From: Hydractinia symbiolongicarpus
Taxonomy: Eukaryota > Cnidaria > Hydrozoa > Anthoathecata > Hydractiniidae
Length of the DNA: 60,000 bases
Direction of reading: 5' to 3'
Assembly (NCBI RefSeq): GCF_029227915.1
Contig: NC_079879.1
Span: 26,418,501-26,478,500, forward strand
Shown here: positions 23,501 to 37,001 of the stretch, in pieces
Layout: each line of letters begins with the position of its first letter
Numbering within the stretch: position 1 is the first letter of the stretch
The notes under the pieces: model-generated
What the model saw: only the letters and a program-made list of their open reading frames with translations
Database searches by the model: none
What the model was told of the DNA's origin: nothing
Program-made: the position numbers and the translations under genes

Positions 23501-23577
23501 CAATGGGGGGACATTGAACTTATAATCTCAAGTAGAGGAGATGATTCAAACGCTCTACCGATAGAGCTGCACTAAAT
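23501..23577 (-). repeat. tRNA-derived relic (SINE head or tRNA pseudogene)
   Basis: On the minus strand AGCTCTATCGGTAGAGC (23552-23568) is a classical D-arm/A-box, and about 30 bases on is AGTTCAATGTCC, a degenerate T-loop/B-box. The acceptor and anticodon stems do not pair well, so a functional tRNA is unlikely. A tRNA-derived SINE fragment or pseudogene fits better. Confidence 0.6.
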
Positions 23578-23580
23578 TCA

Positions 23581-24110
23581 TCATCTTTTTAAGAACTTAT
23601 GGGAACACGACCTTATATTTGCTGCAATGATTTCCACAACATAGCTTAGTACACCTTTTTTGCTTGACATGACATTCATACTCTTTTTAGAAAGATTGCA
23701 GTTCCCGAGCATTAACAAATGTAAAAATAACATTTTGCATTGATTATAATGTTTTGTTAGAAACAGCATCCATACTTTTACTAACAGCGCGTGAAACCGC
23801 CACAGCATTGACGCAATTCTTATATTGATTTTCACCACACAGTGTTCTGTTAAAGGCACATAAGACGTATATTGGTTCCATGGTTACAGAACTCTCATGC
23901 ACACATTCGCTAAAATTTTCAAGAGGGGAAAGCAAATACACAGTTTGTGCTTGCTATCAACGACACAGTATCCATAAATTCGGCAGATTTTTTTAAAAAA
24001 ATTATATTTGGCGCACTTTTTTACATGTGTTGTAAACGACTCAGCATCCATACATTTCTTAGATTGTTTTTCACTGATCATTCACTCGTTCGTTGTAATG
24101 TAATCAGTTT
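23581..24110 (-). repeat. diverged repeats with short Cys-rich frames
   Basis: On the minus strand the core GTATGGATGCTG recurs (near 24040, 23965 as TTATGGATACTG, and 23775), with recurring TGTGG(A/T)GAAA segments. Overlapping short frames carry similar peptides (KKCMDAESF, SKSMDAVSN, KSMNVMSS). It looks like an ancient duplicated coding segment now broken by shifts, or plain repeat. No single intact gene can be drawn. Confidence 0.4.
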
Positions 24111-24141
24111 CTCCACAAAACACAAAACAATAAAATATTGA

Positions 24142-26060
24142 AGCAATTCTCCGGAATTTGCAGACAATACATAGAGGTCTAATAGTACTCTAAAAGATGT
24201 GTTCACATATTTCTATTTGAGGAGTCTAAAGCAATAAAAAAGCAAGGACTTACATTTACATTGTATGGATCTTCGTTTAATATTATTCTTACGATTTTTC
24301 ATATCAGTAATTGGCTGTCTGTTCTATATTACCAAAAATACAATTTAGCAAAGCAAAAAAATGAATGCCAAGATTTAACCTAAATATAACGTAAATATTT
24401 CTTAATAACCCTAGAAGGACACTGGTCTCTGCTTCATGTACAATAAAAATATAAAGTAAAAGAACGTTTTAGTCCAAAGTAAAAGTCTGCATAACTTTTT
24501 AAACAGTTGTGTGAAAGTTTAACAAACATTTAAGAAATTTCCTCAAATAATTATTTTTTAATGCTGGAAATATATAAATAAAAAAACCCATCTATTCATG
24601 CATGCAGATAGTAATGAATGGAAACTCGTTGTTCTTAATTGAAAAAAATTTTTTATATAGAAAAATCCTAGTTGGTACACATTGCATTTTTGCTGTTTTT
24701 TAGGCTGAATCAAAAAGAAAAACATTTATGTGGAGTATTTGTTCCACTAATGCTATTGGCTTTATACCATAGGTTATAACTGTGTGCCGTTTTCATGAAT
24801 ACAAATAGGTCGAGAATCAATTTTTAAAAGCCAATTGCTCTTTTCAAGTACAAGTTTCAGGAATTTCATAAAGTTTCTTCATTGACGGTATTTTTTGGGC
24901 TTGGTGACTTGTTGATTATATTTTCAGCCTGAACACATATGTATTGGTTTTGACGCACAATCAAACACTTGCAACACTGACACTGGTCCATTGTGGCCAA
25001 AAAGTAGCGATGTATGTCACTCACTAACTGCAATGCTTGTTGATTCTTTTTTCCTTATTGCTTTATAAAAAATTCAAACAATGTTTTCAATTCTGTTGAC
25101 ATGGTCACAAAAAGACAAATAGAGATAACAGACTTCGTAGACTACACATTCATTGAGAAAATTGTATTACATCCAGACTATTAGAGAACTCCATTTCAAT
25201 TAAATTTTAACAAAGTTTTGTGATATATAGTATGATTTTCATTAAGTATATGCGGGAATATTGGAATACCATGCTTGACTCTGTACAGTTAATCAGTTAA
25301 AGCTAAGATGTTAATGGATAACAATATAGAACCACTGAATTATGTTTCACATGAATTAAATTCCATGTGGACTATTCTTTTTTGTGGATGCCACATCGTC
25401 TGTAATTAGTTTGCAGATATTTTTTGAGCTGATTAATTAATGTGAATAACTGTTTTTTGTAGACAGACTTAGTTCAAATATCTCAAGTGGACTTAATTTG
25501 ACAATTTTTTTAAACAACAATACCATGAATTTTACCCATGCTAAACAAAATTCACGGAATACAAACACTGTGATCAGTAGGAAACGCATGTTTGGCCAAT
25601 GTAGCTTTGATACACAAAGAAATATTGACATAAATTCTGTATTTTTTCTTAAAAAAAACAAAAAATGTTCCCTGATTTTTAAAATGTATGTTGGGTTTAT
25701 AGTTAACGGACTAGTTTTTATGTGTCTTGAGCCATCGTGACAACGTTTTGCAAAATAGAAAATGTTTGGTGGCTAATCCTGCTGGAAAAGGTTTTAATAT
25801 GGTGTAGTTATTTCGTGCTTTTTTCACCGCTACTTGTGAGATTTTAAAATATATGTTCAGGTAGGGGGTACAGTACATCTGAATAAAGCACTCCGCCAAG
25901 ATGTGTGACGGTTTAAGTGATCCAACTGGCATTCAATGTCTTATAAATAACTCAATTTTATTTGAATCGCACTTGCAGAAAACTTCTTTCTATAACAACT
26001 CAACAGAGTTTTAGTATAACGTATATCTGTACTAATCACTAGATGAATGGCAGGGTTTAA
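24142..26060. other. AT-rich stretch without a recognised gene
   Basis: No known domain, tRNA or element ends found. The overlapping frames at 25437-25740 are shadows of each other and of low complexity. Confidence 0.45.
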
Positions 26061-26483
26061 CTGCATTTAACGCTCAAACTGTCGTTTAACATAGATATTG
26101 AGGTCAACATACCCATACTCATCGAAAAGGATTGGAATGAGTACTATTACAGAGAGCTGTTACAATTCAGGCATGAGCCATCTAACGAAGTGGACGGAAA
26201 TGCAATAGCAATAATAAGAACTGATTCTTTACAAAACGAAAGCATTGTTGTACACATGCCACAAAACATATCAAAAATATTTTTCATGTTCTTGAAAGTC
26301 TCGAACACTTCGATTACAGCTTAGGTTTGTGGAAAGAGAGTTAATCGTGGAGGTGGATATGGTCTGGAAATACCAGTTTTGTATAAGTTTTATGGACAAG
26401 AAAAATTGATTGACTGGTTTGCGAAGAAGATTGAGACTGTAAAAGCAGACATTTCCTGTAAAGTTTTAAAGTGTTTAAAATAG
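26061..26483 (+). pseudogene. HIRAN-like domain ORF, frameshifted
   Basis: The open stretch 26061-26324 reads ... LLQFRHEPSNEVDGNAIAII ... VVHMPQNISKIF, the pattern of HIRAN-like domains (charged N-x-x-D-x-N-A-hydrophobic strand followed by a VGHVP-type turn). After a frameshift, 26328-26483 continues with CGKRVNRGG, GLEIPVLYKFYG, matching the end of the same domain. It lacks a clear start ATG and is split, so it is a relic. Lone HIRAN-like ORFs are often transposon-associated in invertebrates, but that link is inference here. Confidence 0.5.
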
Positions 26484-29400
26484 ATATTTTAAAATTAAAT
26501 GCTTATCTCTAATTTTTTGGATTGTACGCTAATTGGAGAGAAAAAAAGCCTATAGTTGCCATTTCGTGCAAAAAAATTTGTCCGCTCGAGTGTCCGTTAA
26601 TTAAGTGTCCGCTAATTGAAGAGAATACTGTATACATTTATTTTCAGCAGCGTTTTAAGCTCTACTTAATAAAGGCGACGGGGAAACACGGGGAAAATTT
26701 TTTTTTTGTGTATTCACTAAGTAGATTTTTCTGCGGGCCTTATCGACTAGTGTAGGTGCTTACACGATTTCAACTGAGTTAACTATTTTTACTCGCTAAA
26801 CGACAAAATTACAAGACGAAATTTAAGCAACAAATTACACATGTAAGATGACATAAAATATAATAAGAAATAAACACTTACTAGATATATAGTGGCGTAA
26901 GCCAAGCCAACTACATGTGAGAGAAAACAACTAAACAGATGCTGAGATACAGGACAACTCCTGTGATGTATGAAAGAAAAATTTCACTCAACAGCAAATT
27001 TAATACAAAAATGTATGTTCGACTCTGTCATTACATGTTGAAGACTGAATGCGCAGAAAAAAGATGTGCAAGATGTGCAGAAAATTTAACTAAAAATAGT
27101 ACCAAAATTACAATTATTCTCTTTACATAATTAACACGGGACAATACATCACAACACAAAACTAACAAAATGCATCTTGTTCTCCACCGCAGAGCGAACT
27201 CTACAGCAGAGCACATACGCGACACCACAAGGACAATACAAATGACGTATCAAAATAAATGTCAATACGGCCGGAAATTCATGTAGGCTGTTGTTTTGTG
27301 AGCTACTTTACGTATCCGCACCCTCAGCAACGTTCATTTACACATATGCGCATTAGAAAAGATAGAATTATCACATTTATGTTATCTTAAAATAACTCGA
27401 GTTATCTTACAATCAAGACATTTATGTGAATATACACGCATTCCGAAATCACATTAATAGAGTTATCTTAAGATAGCACTTGTTATCTTAAAATAACTTT
27501 ATTAATGTGACTTTTGAATGCCGTAGGGCTGAGCCGAAACCAAACCATCGCGCTATCGCAATTAAAAAAGGTATTAAAATTAAAAACTTAAATTTAGAGT
27601 TAAAAACTCTAATTTAGTATTTTTAGAAAAAACAACTTTTCTTTTTTATTTCCAGATCTCCTTCCTGGTTATTTCTTGAAGTTGGATATGTCAGGTTAAC
27701 AATAACAAATTTTGAAGAGGTTTTTCTGTTTGTGTAAAATCTTTCTGACGCTATACGTTAATTATTTACTAAGGGTAATCAATTTCATTGTAGCGCGCTC
27801 TCAAAATGAGCCCTAAAAGAAAGCCAGCCCTTAGCAAAAAATGGCTATAAATATTTCATAAGTTATTAAATGTTTCAATCCAAATATTAAATTATTACGG
27901 TTCTTGACATTCCTTTACATTTCGGGGATCGTGTGCGCGGGGTTGATGATGGGCTATGTTACGGTAATCCCCTAAAAATAAGTTAATAAAAAGGGAGAAG
28001 AAAAACGCGAATGGTCTGAAAAAGATCCTGAATCTAAACATAGATCTTGATAAACGTAGGTCTCTTTTAATGTGTTTCTTTGTGAACTAAAAAATCTCAC
28101 TATAGGAGTCTCAAAGGCTCTTTATAGGAGAACAGAGGTTTCTACTGTTACATGTATGTTAGCAATTTATTATGTATAAATATGCCTCAGGGTAAGATAT
28201 CAAAGTTTCCAATAATCTGTTAGGTTTACTGAATTTTGTTTGATCTGACCTACATACTAACTATGAGTATAGCCTAACGCAACTATGACATCATAACCAT
28301 TGAAACTTTAAATTGCTTCTAGTCAACATTAGAGTAAAAATAAATAATAAAAACATGTCTGTCATGTCACATCATACTTCATTTTAAGTGAAGAAAATAA
28401 AAAAAAAAAGTTTGACCTTTGTTTCCCATTACCGCGAACGTTTGTCTGTTTTATAAAAATAATGTTTTGAGTAAAAAATTTTGGAATGAATTTCTCTACA
28501 AATTTTCATTTTGCTCGATATTCAGCAAATTATAAAGTGTAACCTTTCTGGAGTATGGCATTGAAAAATAGGTGCAACTTACACTCGTTTTTCCGTAGTA
28601 TATTTCGTGCACATTAACCAATCACAGAAAAACTTAACCACATAAGAATATAAAAACCATTTCCGTTAAGGTGGATTTCCACTTAAAATCAAACAAATCG
28701 GAAAAAAGCAATAAAAATACTGAAATTTGATTAAATATCTGCTAATTATTTTGTTTTTAAAATTTTTTGTTCCTGAAAGTTGACTGGCTTTAAACCTTTC
28801 TGCTTTCTTAGCATTGAAATAAGCCACTCCGCCGCTATTCCTTTGCAGGCTTAATTTTGTTTTAAAAAGATTTAATCTTTGACGTCAGTTAACTAGAGAA
28901 TTGATATTAAAACTGGCTGAACTGACTTGAACAACGCTCAATCAATAGTCATGACTATGCCAAACCTACAATCTTAGGCAACGTTTTTGGTTATAAAATA
29001 TGGTGTAGGTAGGACCAGCTCATACACGTTGTTAACATTTCTGAAAGTACTGAGAGAAAAAGATATTTTTATTTTCCCATTTTTTGCTAAAATTGACCCA
29101 GTCCCAAGTCATTTAACGTACAAAACGCCCCAGATTATTCTGGGGCCTGTTAACAATACAGTTGATAACTCCAGCATTCATTTTATCAAATCACTTTCTC
29201 GAGTCTCTTGAACTTTCGTTAATACTTCATGGAGAAAGACATAAACAGAAAAATAACTGATACAAATATAATCTGATTTCTAACATATATACATTGTTTT
29301 TAAACAATTTTGGCAGAGCTACATATCAGTCCAGAACCTTTAGGACTGTGAAATATTTCTGCCAAGTAATTGTAAAAAATGTTTAGTAAAATAAAAAAAA

Positions 29401-30873
29401 TAATAAACCCATGTAAATAAGCAAAATAGAAAGAAAATAAAACACTTCAACACTACAAAACAAAAGTAAGTTCAAATAAAAAAGATATCGTTCTAAATTT
29501 TAAACACTTTCTAGACAAAACAGTGATTTTATATATGTCCTTTTTGTTTTTCGACCAATAACAGCCTTGACAAATTGTGCACTTAATAAGGTTCAGCATA
29601 ATTAACGTAATATATATCTACGATATCTCCAAAATTACATAAGATGTAAACTACATTTATTAAAACGCTTAAAAACGTATTTGTCCGAATCATGCTACTA
29701 GACACAAAAAGTTATTAAACAAAACAAAGAAGCACGACATTTTATAGTTTGTTACCACTTGCTATTTTAATATAACGCAGTAAAAAAAAGGAGGTAATTC
29801 AGCACGTCTTTTATCTCATTTTCTTTTCCGCTTCTCTTCCACCCTCTCATTAGCGCTCAGGCTGTCAAATAGTATAACGCTTTCTAAACGAAGTATAATA
29901 CAGCTAGTTATTTATATACTAGTTTATACTTCATGCATTTTTAGCACAAAGTGTAGATTATGAACGATTAGTTAGTGCAACACTCCAGTTCTATAAAACA
30001 TCGCCTAAAAATTTTCTAAAGAGATTCTATTTCGTCGGAATTTTTTTTTATACGCCGGTTTTTACAACGGGAAATGTAATTGTTTTGTTATGAATTGGTG
30101 TATTGGTATTATTTTGTTTTAATCTGCAACATTTTTTAAAAATTAGGGTGATAAGAATGCACGAAAAAAAACTTCGATATTTCGACTTACAAGAACACCG
30201 TGAAGGAATATTAGAGCCAGTATTAAACACTGCAGGACCTCTGAAGCAAGTTATATATATCCTAACATGGGGGGCAATGATTAGTGCATATTATAGCATC
30301 AGGATACGAAATTGTAGGAATCCCGCAATCCCCCCTTGCCTCTGCATTCCACCACGCCACACGCATATCGATGTTAAAAATTCCCAATTAGAAATATTGT
30401 CGTCCCAAAGTTTACAAAATTAAAGATAATCGTTGAAGCTCAAGAATAAACAACTTAGCTTTGGTCTAATTTAGGTAACGCAGTAGTGTTCATCTTATTG
30501 GCGTATAGATATTTGAAAATATAAAAAATCAAACAAAAACAATAGGGATAATACTAATGATTTGTCAAACTACAGAGTACCACTGTTTATTCAACATGCT
30601 GTCGTCGAGTGTTTATTGTAGCCTCTTTGCAACGGTTGTTGGTTTTCGACTAGTGACTTACACGAAAGTCAAGCTAATGGCGGGGGAAAATGTATGATCA
30701 CTGAGGACAAAAACAACAAACTTAAATCATCTTAAATATCACACTGGACATCCAAATACAAATGACAGAAAAGTCCCATATATAGCTTTATTACCCAGGT
30801 AAAGGGCGGCATGTCATTGGTTACAACTTACGTCATAGCGGGCAATAGCAACCGTGTTTAAAGTTTTAATAAT
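26484..30873. other. AT-rich stretch without a recognised gene
   Basis: Includes paired GTCCG(T/C)TAATT motifs at 26588-26625 that look like one end of a MITE, a palindrome at 27438-27521, and CCCCAGATTATTCTGGGG at about 29128. The longest frame, 30103-30423 (+, 106 codons), has no recognised motif and is not called a gene. Confidence 0.45.
27438..27521. repeat. long imperfect palindrome
   Basis: GCATTC...TCACATTAATAGAGTTATCTTA (27438-27470) is complementary to TATCTTAAAATAACTTTATTAATGTGA...GAATGC (27484-27521). A further related copy of the TTATCTTA motif lies at 27380-27412. It could be a small foldback MITE. Confidence 0.65.
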
Positions 30874-33800
30874 CCATATAACAACGTATTACTATTATTG
30901 TATTACCGAATACTACAAGGTATTACAGTATATTACTGAATACTACAAGGTATTACAGTGTATTACCGAATACTACAAGGCATTGCAGTATATTACTGAA
31001 TACTACAAGGTATTACAGTGTATTACTGAATACTACAAGGTATTACAGTGTATCACCGAATACTACAAGGCATTACAGTATATTACCGAATACTACAAGG
31101 TATTACAGTGTATTACTAAATACTACAAAGTATTACTGAATACTACAAAGTATTACAGTGTATTACTGAATACTACAAGGTATTACAGTGTATTACTGAA
31201 TACTACAAGGTATTACAGTATATTACTGAATACTACAAGGTATTACAGTGTATTACCGAATACTACAAGGCATTACAGTATATTACTGAATACTACAAGG
31301 TATTACAGTGTATTACCGAATACTACAAGGCATTACAGTATATTACTGAATACTACAAGGTATTACAGTGTATTACTAAATACTACAAAGTATTACTAAA
31401 TACTACAAAGTATTACAGTGTATTACTGAATACTACAAGGTATTACAGTGTATTACCGAATACTACAAGGTATTACAGTATATTACTGAATACTACAAGG
31501 TATTACAGTGTATTACTGAATACTACAAGGCATTACAGTATATTACTGAATACTACAAGGTATTACAGTGTATTACTGAATACTACAAAGTATTACAGTG
31601 TATTACCGAATACTACAAGATATTACAGTGTACTACTGAATACTACAAAGTATTACAGTGTATTACCGAATACTACAAGGTATTACAGTGTATTACTGAA
31701 TACTACAAAGTATTACAGTGTATTACCGAATACTACAAGGTATTACATTATATTACTGAATACTACAAGGTATTACAGTGTATTACCGAATACTACAAGG
31801 CATTACAGTATATTACTGAATACTACAAGGTATTACAGTGTACTACTAAATACTACAAAGTATTACAGTGTATTACCGAATACTACAAGGTATTACAGTG
31901 TATTACTGAATACTACAAAGTATTACAGTGTACTACCGAATACTACAAGGTATTACAGTATATTACTGAATACTACAAGGTATTACAGTGTATTACCGAA
32001 TACTACAAGGCATTACAGTATATTACTGAATACTACAAGGTATTACAGTGTATTACTGAATACTACAAAGTATTACAGTGTATTACCGAATACTACAAGG
32101 TATTACAGTGTACTACTGAATACTACAAAGTATTACAGTGTATTACCGAATACTACAAGGTATTACAGTATATTACTGAATACTACAAGGTATTACAGTG
32201 TATTACTGAATACTACAAAGTATTACAGTGTATTACCGAATACTACAAGGTATTACAGTGTATTACCGAATACTACAAGGTATTACAGTATATTACTGAA
32301 TACTACAAGGTATTACAGTGTATTACCGAATACTACAAGGTATTACAGTATATTACTGAATACTACAAGGTATTACAGTGTATTACCGAATACTACAAGG
32401 CATTACAGTATATTACTGAATACTACAAGGTATTACAGTGTATTACTAAATACTACAAAGTATTACAGTGTATTACCGAATACTACAAGGTATTACAGTG
32501 TATTACTGAATACTACAAAGTATTACAGTGTATTACCGAATACTACAAGGTATTACAGTATATTACTGAATACTACAAGGTATTACAGTGTATTACCGAA
32601 TACTACAAAATATTACAGTATATTACTAAGCATTACAGTGTATTACTGAATACTACAAGGTATTACAGTGTATTACCGAATACTACAAGGTATTACAGTG
32701 TATTACTAAATACTACAAGGTATTACAGTGTATTACCGAATACTACAAAATATTACAGTATATTACTAAGCATTACAGTGTATTACTGAATACTACAAGG
32801 TATTACAGTGTATTACCGAATACTACAAGGTATTACAGTGTATTACTGAATACTACAAAGTATTACAGTGTATTACCGAATACTACAAGGTATTACAGTA
32901 TATTACTGAATACTACAAGGTATTACAGTGTATTACCGAATACTACAAAATATTACAGTATATTACTAAGCATTACAGTGTATTACTGAATACTACAAGG
33001 TATTACAGTGTATTACCGAATACTACAAGGTATTACAGTGTATTACTAAATACTACAAGGTATTACAGTGTATTACCGAATACTACAAAATATTACAGTA
33101 TATTACTAAGCATTACAGTGTATTACCGAATACTACAAGGTATTACAGTATATTACTGAATACTACAAGGTATTACAGTGTATTACCGAATACTACAAGG
33201 CATTACAGTATATTACTGAATACTACAAGGTATTACAGTGTATTACTGAATACTACAAGGTATTACAGTGTATTACCGAATACTACAAGGCATTACAGTA
33301 TATTACTGAATACTACAAGGTATTACAGTGTATTACTAAATACTACAAAGTATTACTGAATACTACAAGGTATTACAGTGTATTACCGAATACTACAAGG
33401 TATTACAGTATATTACTGAATACTACAAGGTATTACAGTGTATTACCGAATACTACAAGGCATTACAGTATATTACTGAATACTACAAGGTATTACAGTG
33501 TATTACTGAATACTACAAAGTATTACAGTGTATTACCGAATACTACAAGGTATTACAGTGTACTACTGAATACTACAAAGTATTACAGTGTATTACCGAA
33601 TACTACAAGGTATTACAGTGTATTACTGAATACTACAAAGTATTACAGTGTATTACCGAATACTACAAGGTATTACAGTATATTACTGAATACTACAAGG
33701 TATTACAGTGTATTACCGAATACTACAAAATATTACAGTATATTACTAAGCATTACAGTGTATTACTGAATACTACAAGGTATTACAGTGTATTACCGAA

Positions 33801-34795
33801 TACTACAAGGTATTACAGTGTATTAATAAATACTACAAGGTATTACAGTGTATTACCGAATACTACAAAATATTACAGTATATTACTAAGCATTACAGTG
33901 TATTACTGAATACTACAAGGTATTACAGTGTATTACCGAATACTACAAGGTATTACAGTGTATTACTGAATACTACAAGGTATTACAGTGTATTACCGAA
34001 TACTACAAGGCATTACAGTATATTACTGAATACTACAAGGTATTACAGTGTATTACTGAATACTACAAGGTATTACAGTGTATTACCGAATACTACAAGG
34101 CATTACAGTATATTACTGAATACTACAAGGTATTACAGTGTATTACTAAATACTACAAAGTATTACTGAATACTACAAGGTATTACAGTGTATTACCGAA
34201 TACTACAAGGTATTACAGTATATTACTGAATACTACAAGGTATTACAGTGTATTACCGAATACTACAAGGCATTACAGTATATTACTGAATACTACAAGG
34301 TATTACAGTGTATTACTGAATACTACAAAGTATTACAGTGTATTACCGAATACTACAAGGTATTACAGTGTACTACTGAATACTACAAAGTATTACAGTG
34401 TATTACCGAATACTACAAGGTATTACAGTGTATTACTGAATGCAACAAAGTATTACAGTGTATTACCGAATACTACAAGGTATTACAGTATATTACTGAA
34501 TACTACAAGGTATTACAGTGTATTACCGAATACTACAAAGTATTACAGTATATTACTAAGCATTACAGTGTATTACTGAATACTACAAGGTATTGCAGTG
34601 TATTACCGAATACTACAAGGTATTACAGTGTATTACTAAATAGTACAAGGTATTACAGTGTATTACTGAATACTACAAGGTATTACAGTGTATTACTGGA
34701 TACTACAAAGTAATACGGCATATTACTAAGTACTACAGTATACAATACGGCATATTACTAAGTACTACAGTGTATTACTGTATATTACAAAGATA
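30874..34795 (+). repeat. 30-bp satellite array, 3.9 kb, with higher-order repeats
   Basis: Unit TATTACCGAA-TACTACAAGG-TATTACAGTG, i.e. three related 10-bp blocks, repeated about 130 times with variants CCGAA/CTGAA, AAGG/AAAG and CAGTG/CAGTA. A marker variant (TATTACTAAGCATTACAGTG) recurs in pairs 140 bp apart. The segment from about 32951 repeats from about 33731, with an offset of 780 that becomes 810 after a 30-bp indel, so a higher-order unit of about 0.8 kb exists. It is the reverse complement of the array at 1-1345. Confidence 0.97.
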
Positions 34796-35620
34796 TTACA
34801 TTAGGCAGTAGTATGTATTAACAACATCACGACGTTGATAAATTGTTTAACGTCGCGTGTCGGATGCAGTTGAGCTGTCGTGAGGAAAGGAATACGACAA
34901 TGTCGGGTAAAGGTGAGGTTGTGTTAGAGGTTCAAGTATACGACATATTCACAAACTATATGGATCCTTCCATGAAGTGCTTCCCCTTAAATTACTGGCT
35001 TGGATTCTTTTTAGACAAATATGAACAGTGTAAATGTATTTTTATTTAAATTTTAAAAATATATTTGATTAGGCCGTTTATTAATGTATAATATTGTTTA
35101 ATGTATGTTGATGACAATGAACGAAGCCATGATACAGAAAATGATAGTAGGTTTTCAGGGACAGCGACCCAGTTGATTCGGGATATCATCGTTTGCTTAT
35201 GGTCATAGACTGGAACAATTGTTTTAATTTTATCCTTATTTTCACATTCCCATTTTTTTTATTTGCGTCAAAACGTCTTTAATTTAACTAGTAGACTGTT
35301 GCACTCTGGATAAAATGGCTTTGCTTTTTCCTTCTCTATACTAACATTACTTAATATTAACATGCCGTACGTATATAGATAGTATAAAGATGATTAAATA
35401 TATATTTTAAATATTGATTGATCGTGTAAAACCTGTAACTTATTTTTATCTAGCTAGCTAGCCAGCTAACTAGAACTAGACTAGCTAGCTAGCCTAGCTA
35501 GCTATAGATCTTTTTGCATTGTATTCTATTGTTGAGGCTTTATAAACTGTCATTGTGTGTAGATGGGTAACTTTTGATTGACGACATATATTCATATTAT
35601 ATAAAGTCGTAATGATTGAT
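34796..35620. other. spacer with TAGC microsatellite
   Basis: No gene recognised. A run of TAGC/CTAG units occupies about 35449-35507. The 68-codon frame at 34843-35049 has no known motif. Confidence 0.5.
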
Positions 35621-35752
35621 GAATTCTCCGTTCCGTGCACCAAATCGGATTTTTCATTGTTGCTTAGCAACAACTGCTGCAGTGAAAATAACGTAATGGC
35701 GCATACTTAAAATTGCGGGAAAGTTAGTTAAAAAAGTTAGATAACAAACAAG

Positions 35753-36855
35753 ATGCCTCTTAGTTGTGCGGCATATGGTTGTTCCAATCATAATATGAAG
35801 GAAAACAAACCTGAATTTTTTCAATTTCCTAGTAATAATCCTGATCGCCGTAAAAGATGGGTTATCGCTTGCAAAAGAGTTAATAAGTATGGTAGCATGT
35901 GGAACCCCAAAGGGAAAAATGTTTATCTTTGTGGTGAGCATTTTACAGGCCTTTTATAGGCCTTCTACAAACCCTTATCATCCTGATTATACACCATCAG
36001 TGTTTGTTTATGCACAACAGCTAGAGGGAATAAATTTCAGTAGGATTAGGAGATTTAAATCATCACGAAAAAGAACAAGATTTGCTTCACCACTTTGTGA
36101 GCAAAACATAAACAAAAATAATGTTACACCACTTTCGCCTCCTATGCTTAATTCTACCATGCTTTCTCCTCAAAGTTCATTTTCAACAGATGTGGATTTT
36201 GATATTGCTGATACAGATATTCAGAGTACTAGTACTAAGGAATCCAAAGGGACACAAACTGTTTTGACATGAGTAAACTGAAATTGGTAACTGAACAATT
36301 ACAGCTTGAAATAAATTTTCTGAAGACTCAAAATGATTTGATTCTATCACAAAAACAAATTACAGAAAATAAGTTACAACACAATAAGTCAAAAATGCTA
36401 AGCTACAGTTCTCTAAAAGATCAAGCCGATAAATTTAAATTTTATACTGGTATAACAGTCGAACGTTTTAATGTTATATCTGAACATCTTGAAATTTTTC
36501 TGTCAACCACAAATAGATCTCCACTATCTTACAAGGACCAACTTTTAACGACATGGGTCAAACTAAGGCTCAATACACCATGGCTAAGTTTAGCAGATCA
36601 AATTTGCAGCAACAAAACATCCTTAAATGATATCTTCTGCAAATGGATTGATCTTATTTGCATCAAGATGTCTGGTCTAATTAAATGGCCTGACCATATA
36701 AGAACATTACCAAATATATTTTGTCAATATTTTCCAAGATTGACCAGCATAATTGACTGCACTGAAATATTTATAGAACGTCCAAAAAAATTAGAAGCAA
36801 GAGTTACAGTTTATTCCAAGTGCAAAAAGCATTCCACTGTTATATTTCAGGCTAC
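35753..36855 (+). pseudogene. THAP-domain transposase, frameshifted and truncated
   Basis: ATG at 35753 opens a THAP zinc finger: C5, C10, C60, H63 are the C2CH ligands, with F25-P26 and W36 in the expected places. The frame stops right after the finger, where TAGGCCTT is locally duplicated (about 35947-35970). It continues in another frame (to 36272) with a Ser-rich linker, then from 36269 with a coiled segment, a helix-turn-helix-like region (LLTTWVKLRLNTPWLSLADQ) and IIDCTEIFIERPKK, which begins the DDE-type transposase core. The rest of the core is absent. A 196-codon piece is intact, but the gene as a whole is dead. Confidence 0.78.
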
Positions 36856-36862
36856 TTGACAT

Positions 36863-37001
36863 CAGGCCATTCGGTTGGATCATTAACCCAAGTATCAGCA
36901 GGAAGTTGATAAGGGCACTATATTAACCCACAATTATTCAGCTTGATTCGATATCGTTCTTTAGCTTCTGCCCGTAAATCTTGTGTGTTATAAGAAGCCA
37001 T
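36863..37001 (-). pseudogene. second ORF of ISL2EU-like element, N-terminal relic
   Basis: ATG on the minus strand at 37001-36999 starts a 46-codon stretch (MASYNTQDLRAEAKERY ... CPYQLP ... WPDV) with one in-frame TAG. The CPY-x-LP-x-x-W-x-x-DPT-x-WP pattern resembles the N-terminus of the YqaJ/SWIM-type proteins carried by such elements. Only this N-terminal piece remains. The assignment comes from recalled family pattern, not from a search. Confidence 0.45.

Noticed and set aside
29127-29145. Palindrome CCCCAGATTATTCTGGGG
   Set aside because: A single 7-bp stem without a second copy or element ends. It is expected by chance in a window of this size.
30103-30423. 106-codon plus frame
   Set aside because: It has an overlapping antisense frame of similar quality, low-complexity flanks and no recognisable family. 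It cannot be separated from chance.
34843-35049. 68-codon frame just after the large satellite
   Set aside because: No motif, no splice context and no homologue recognised.
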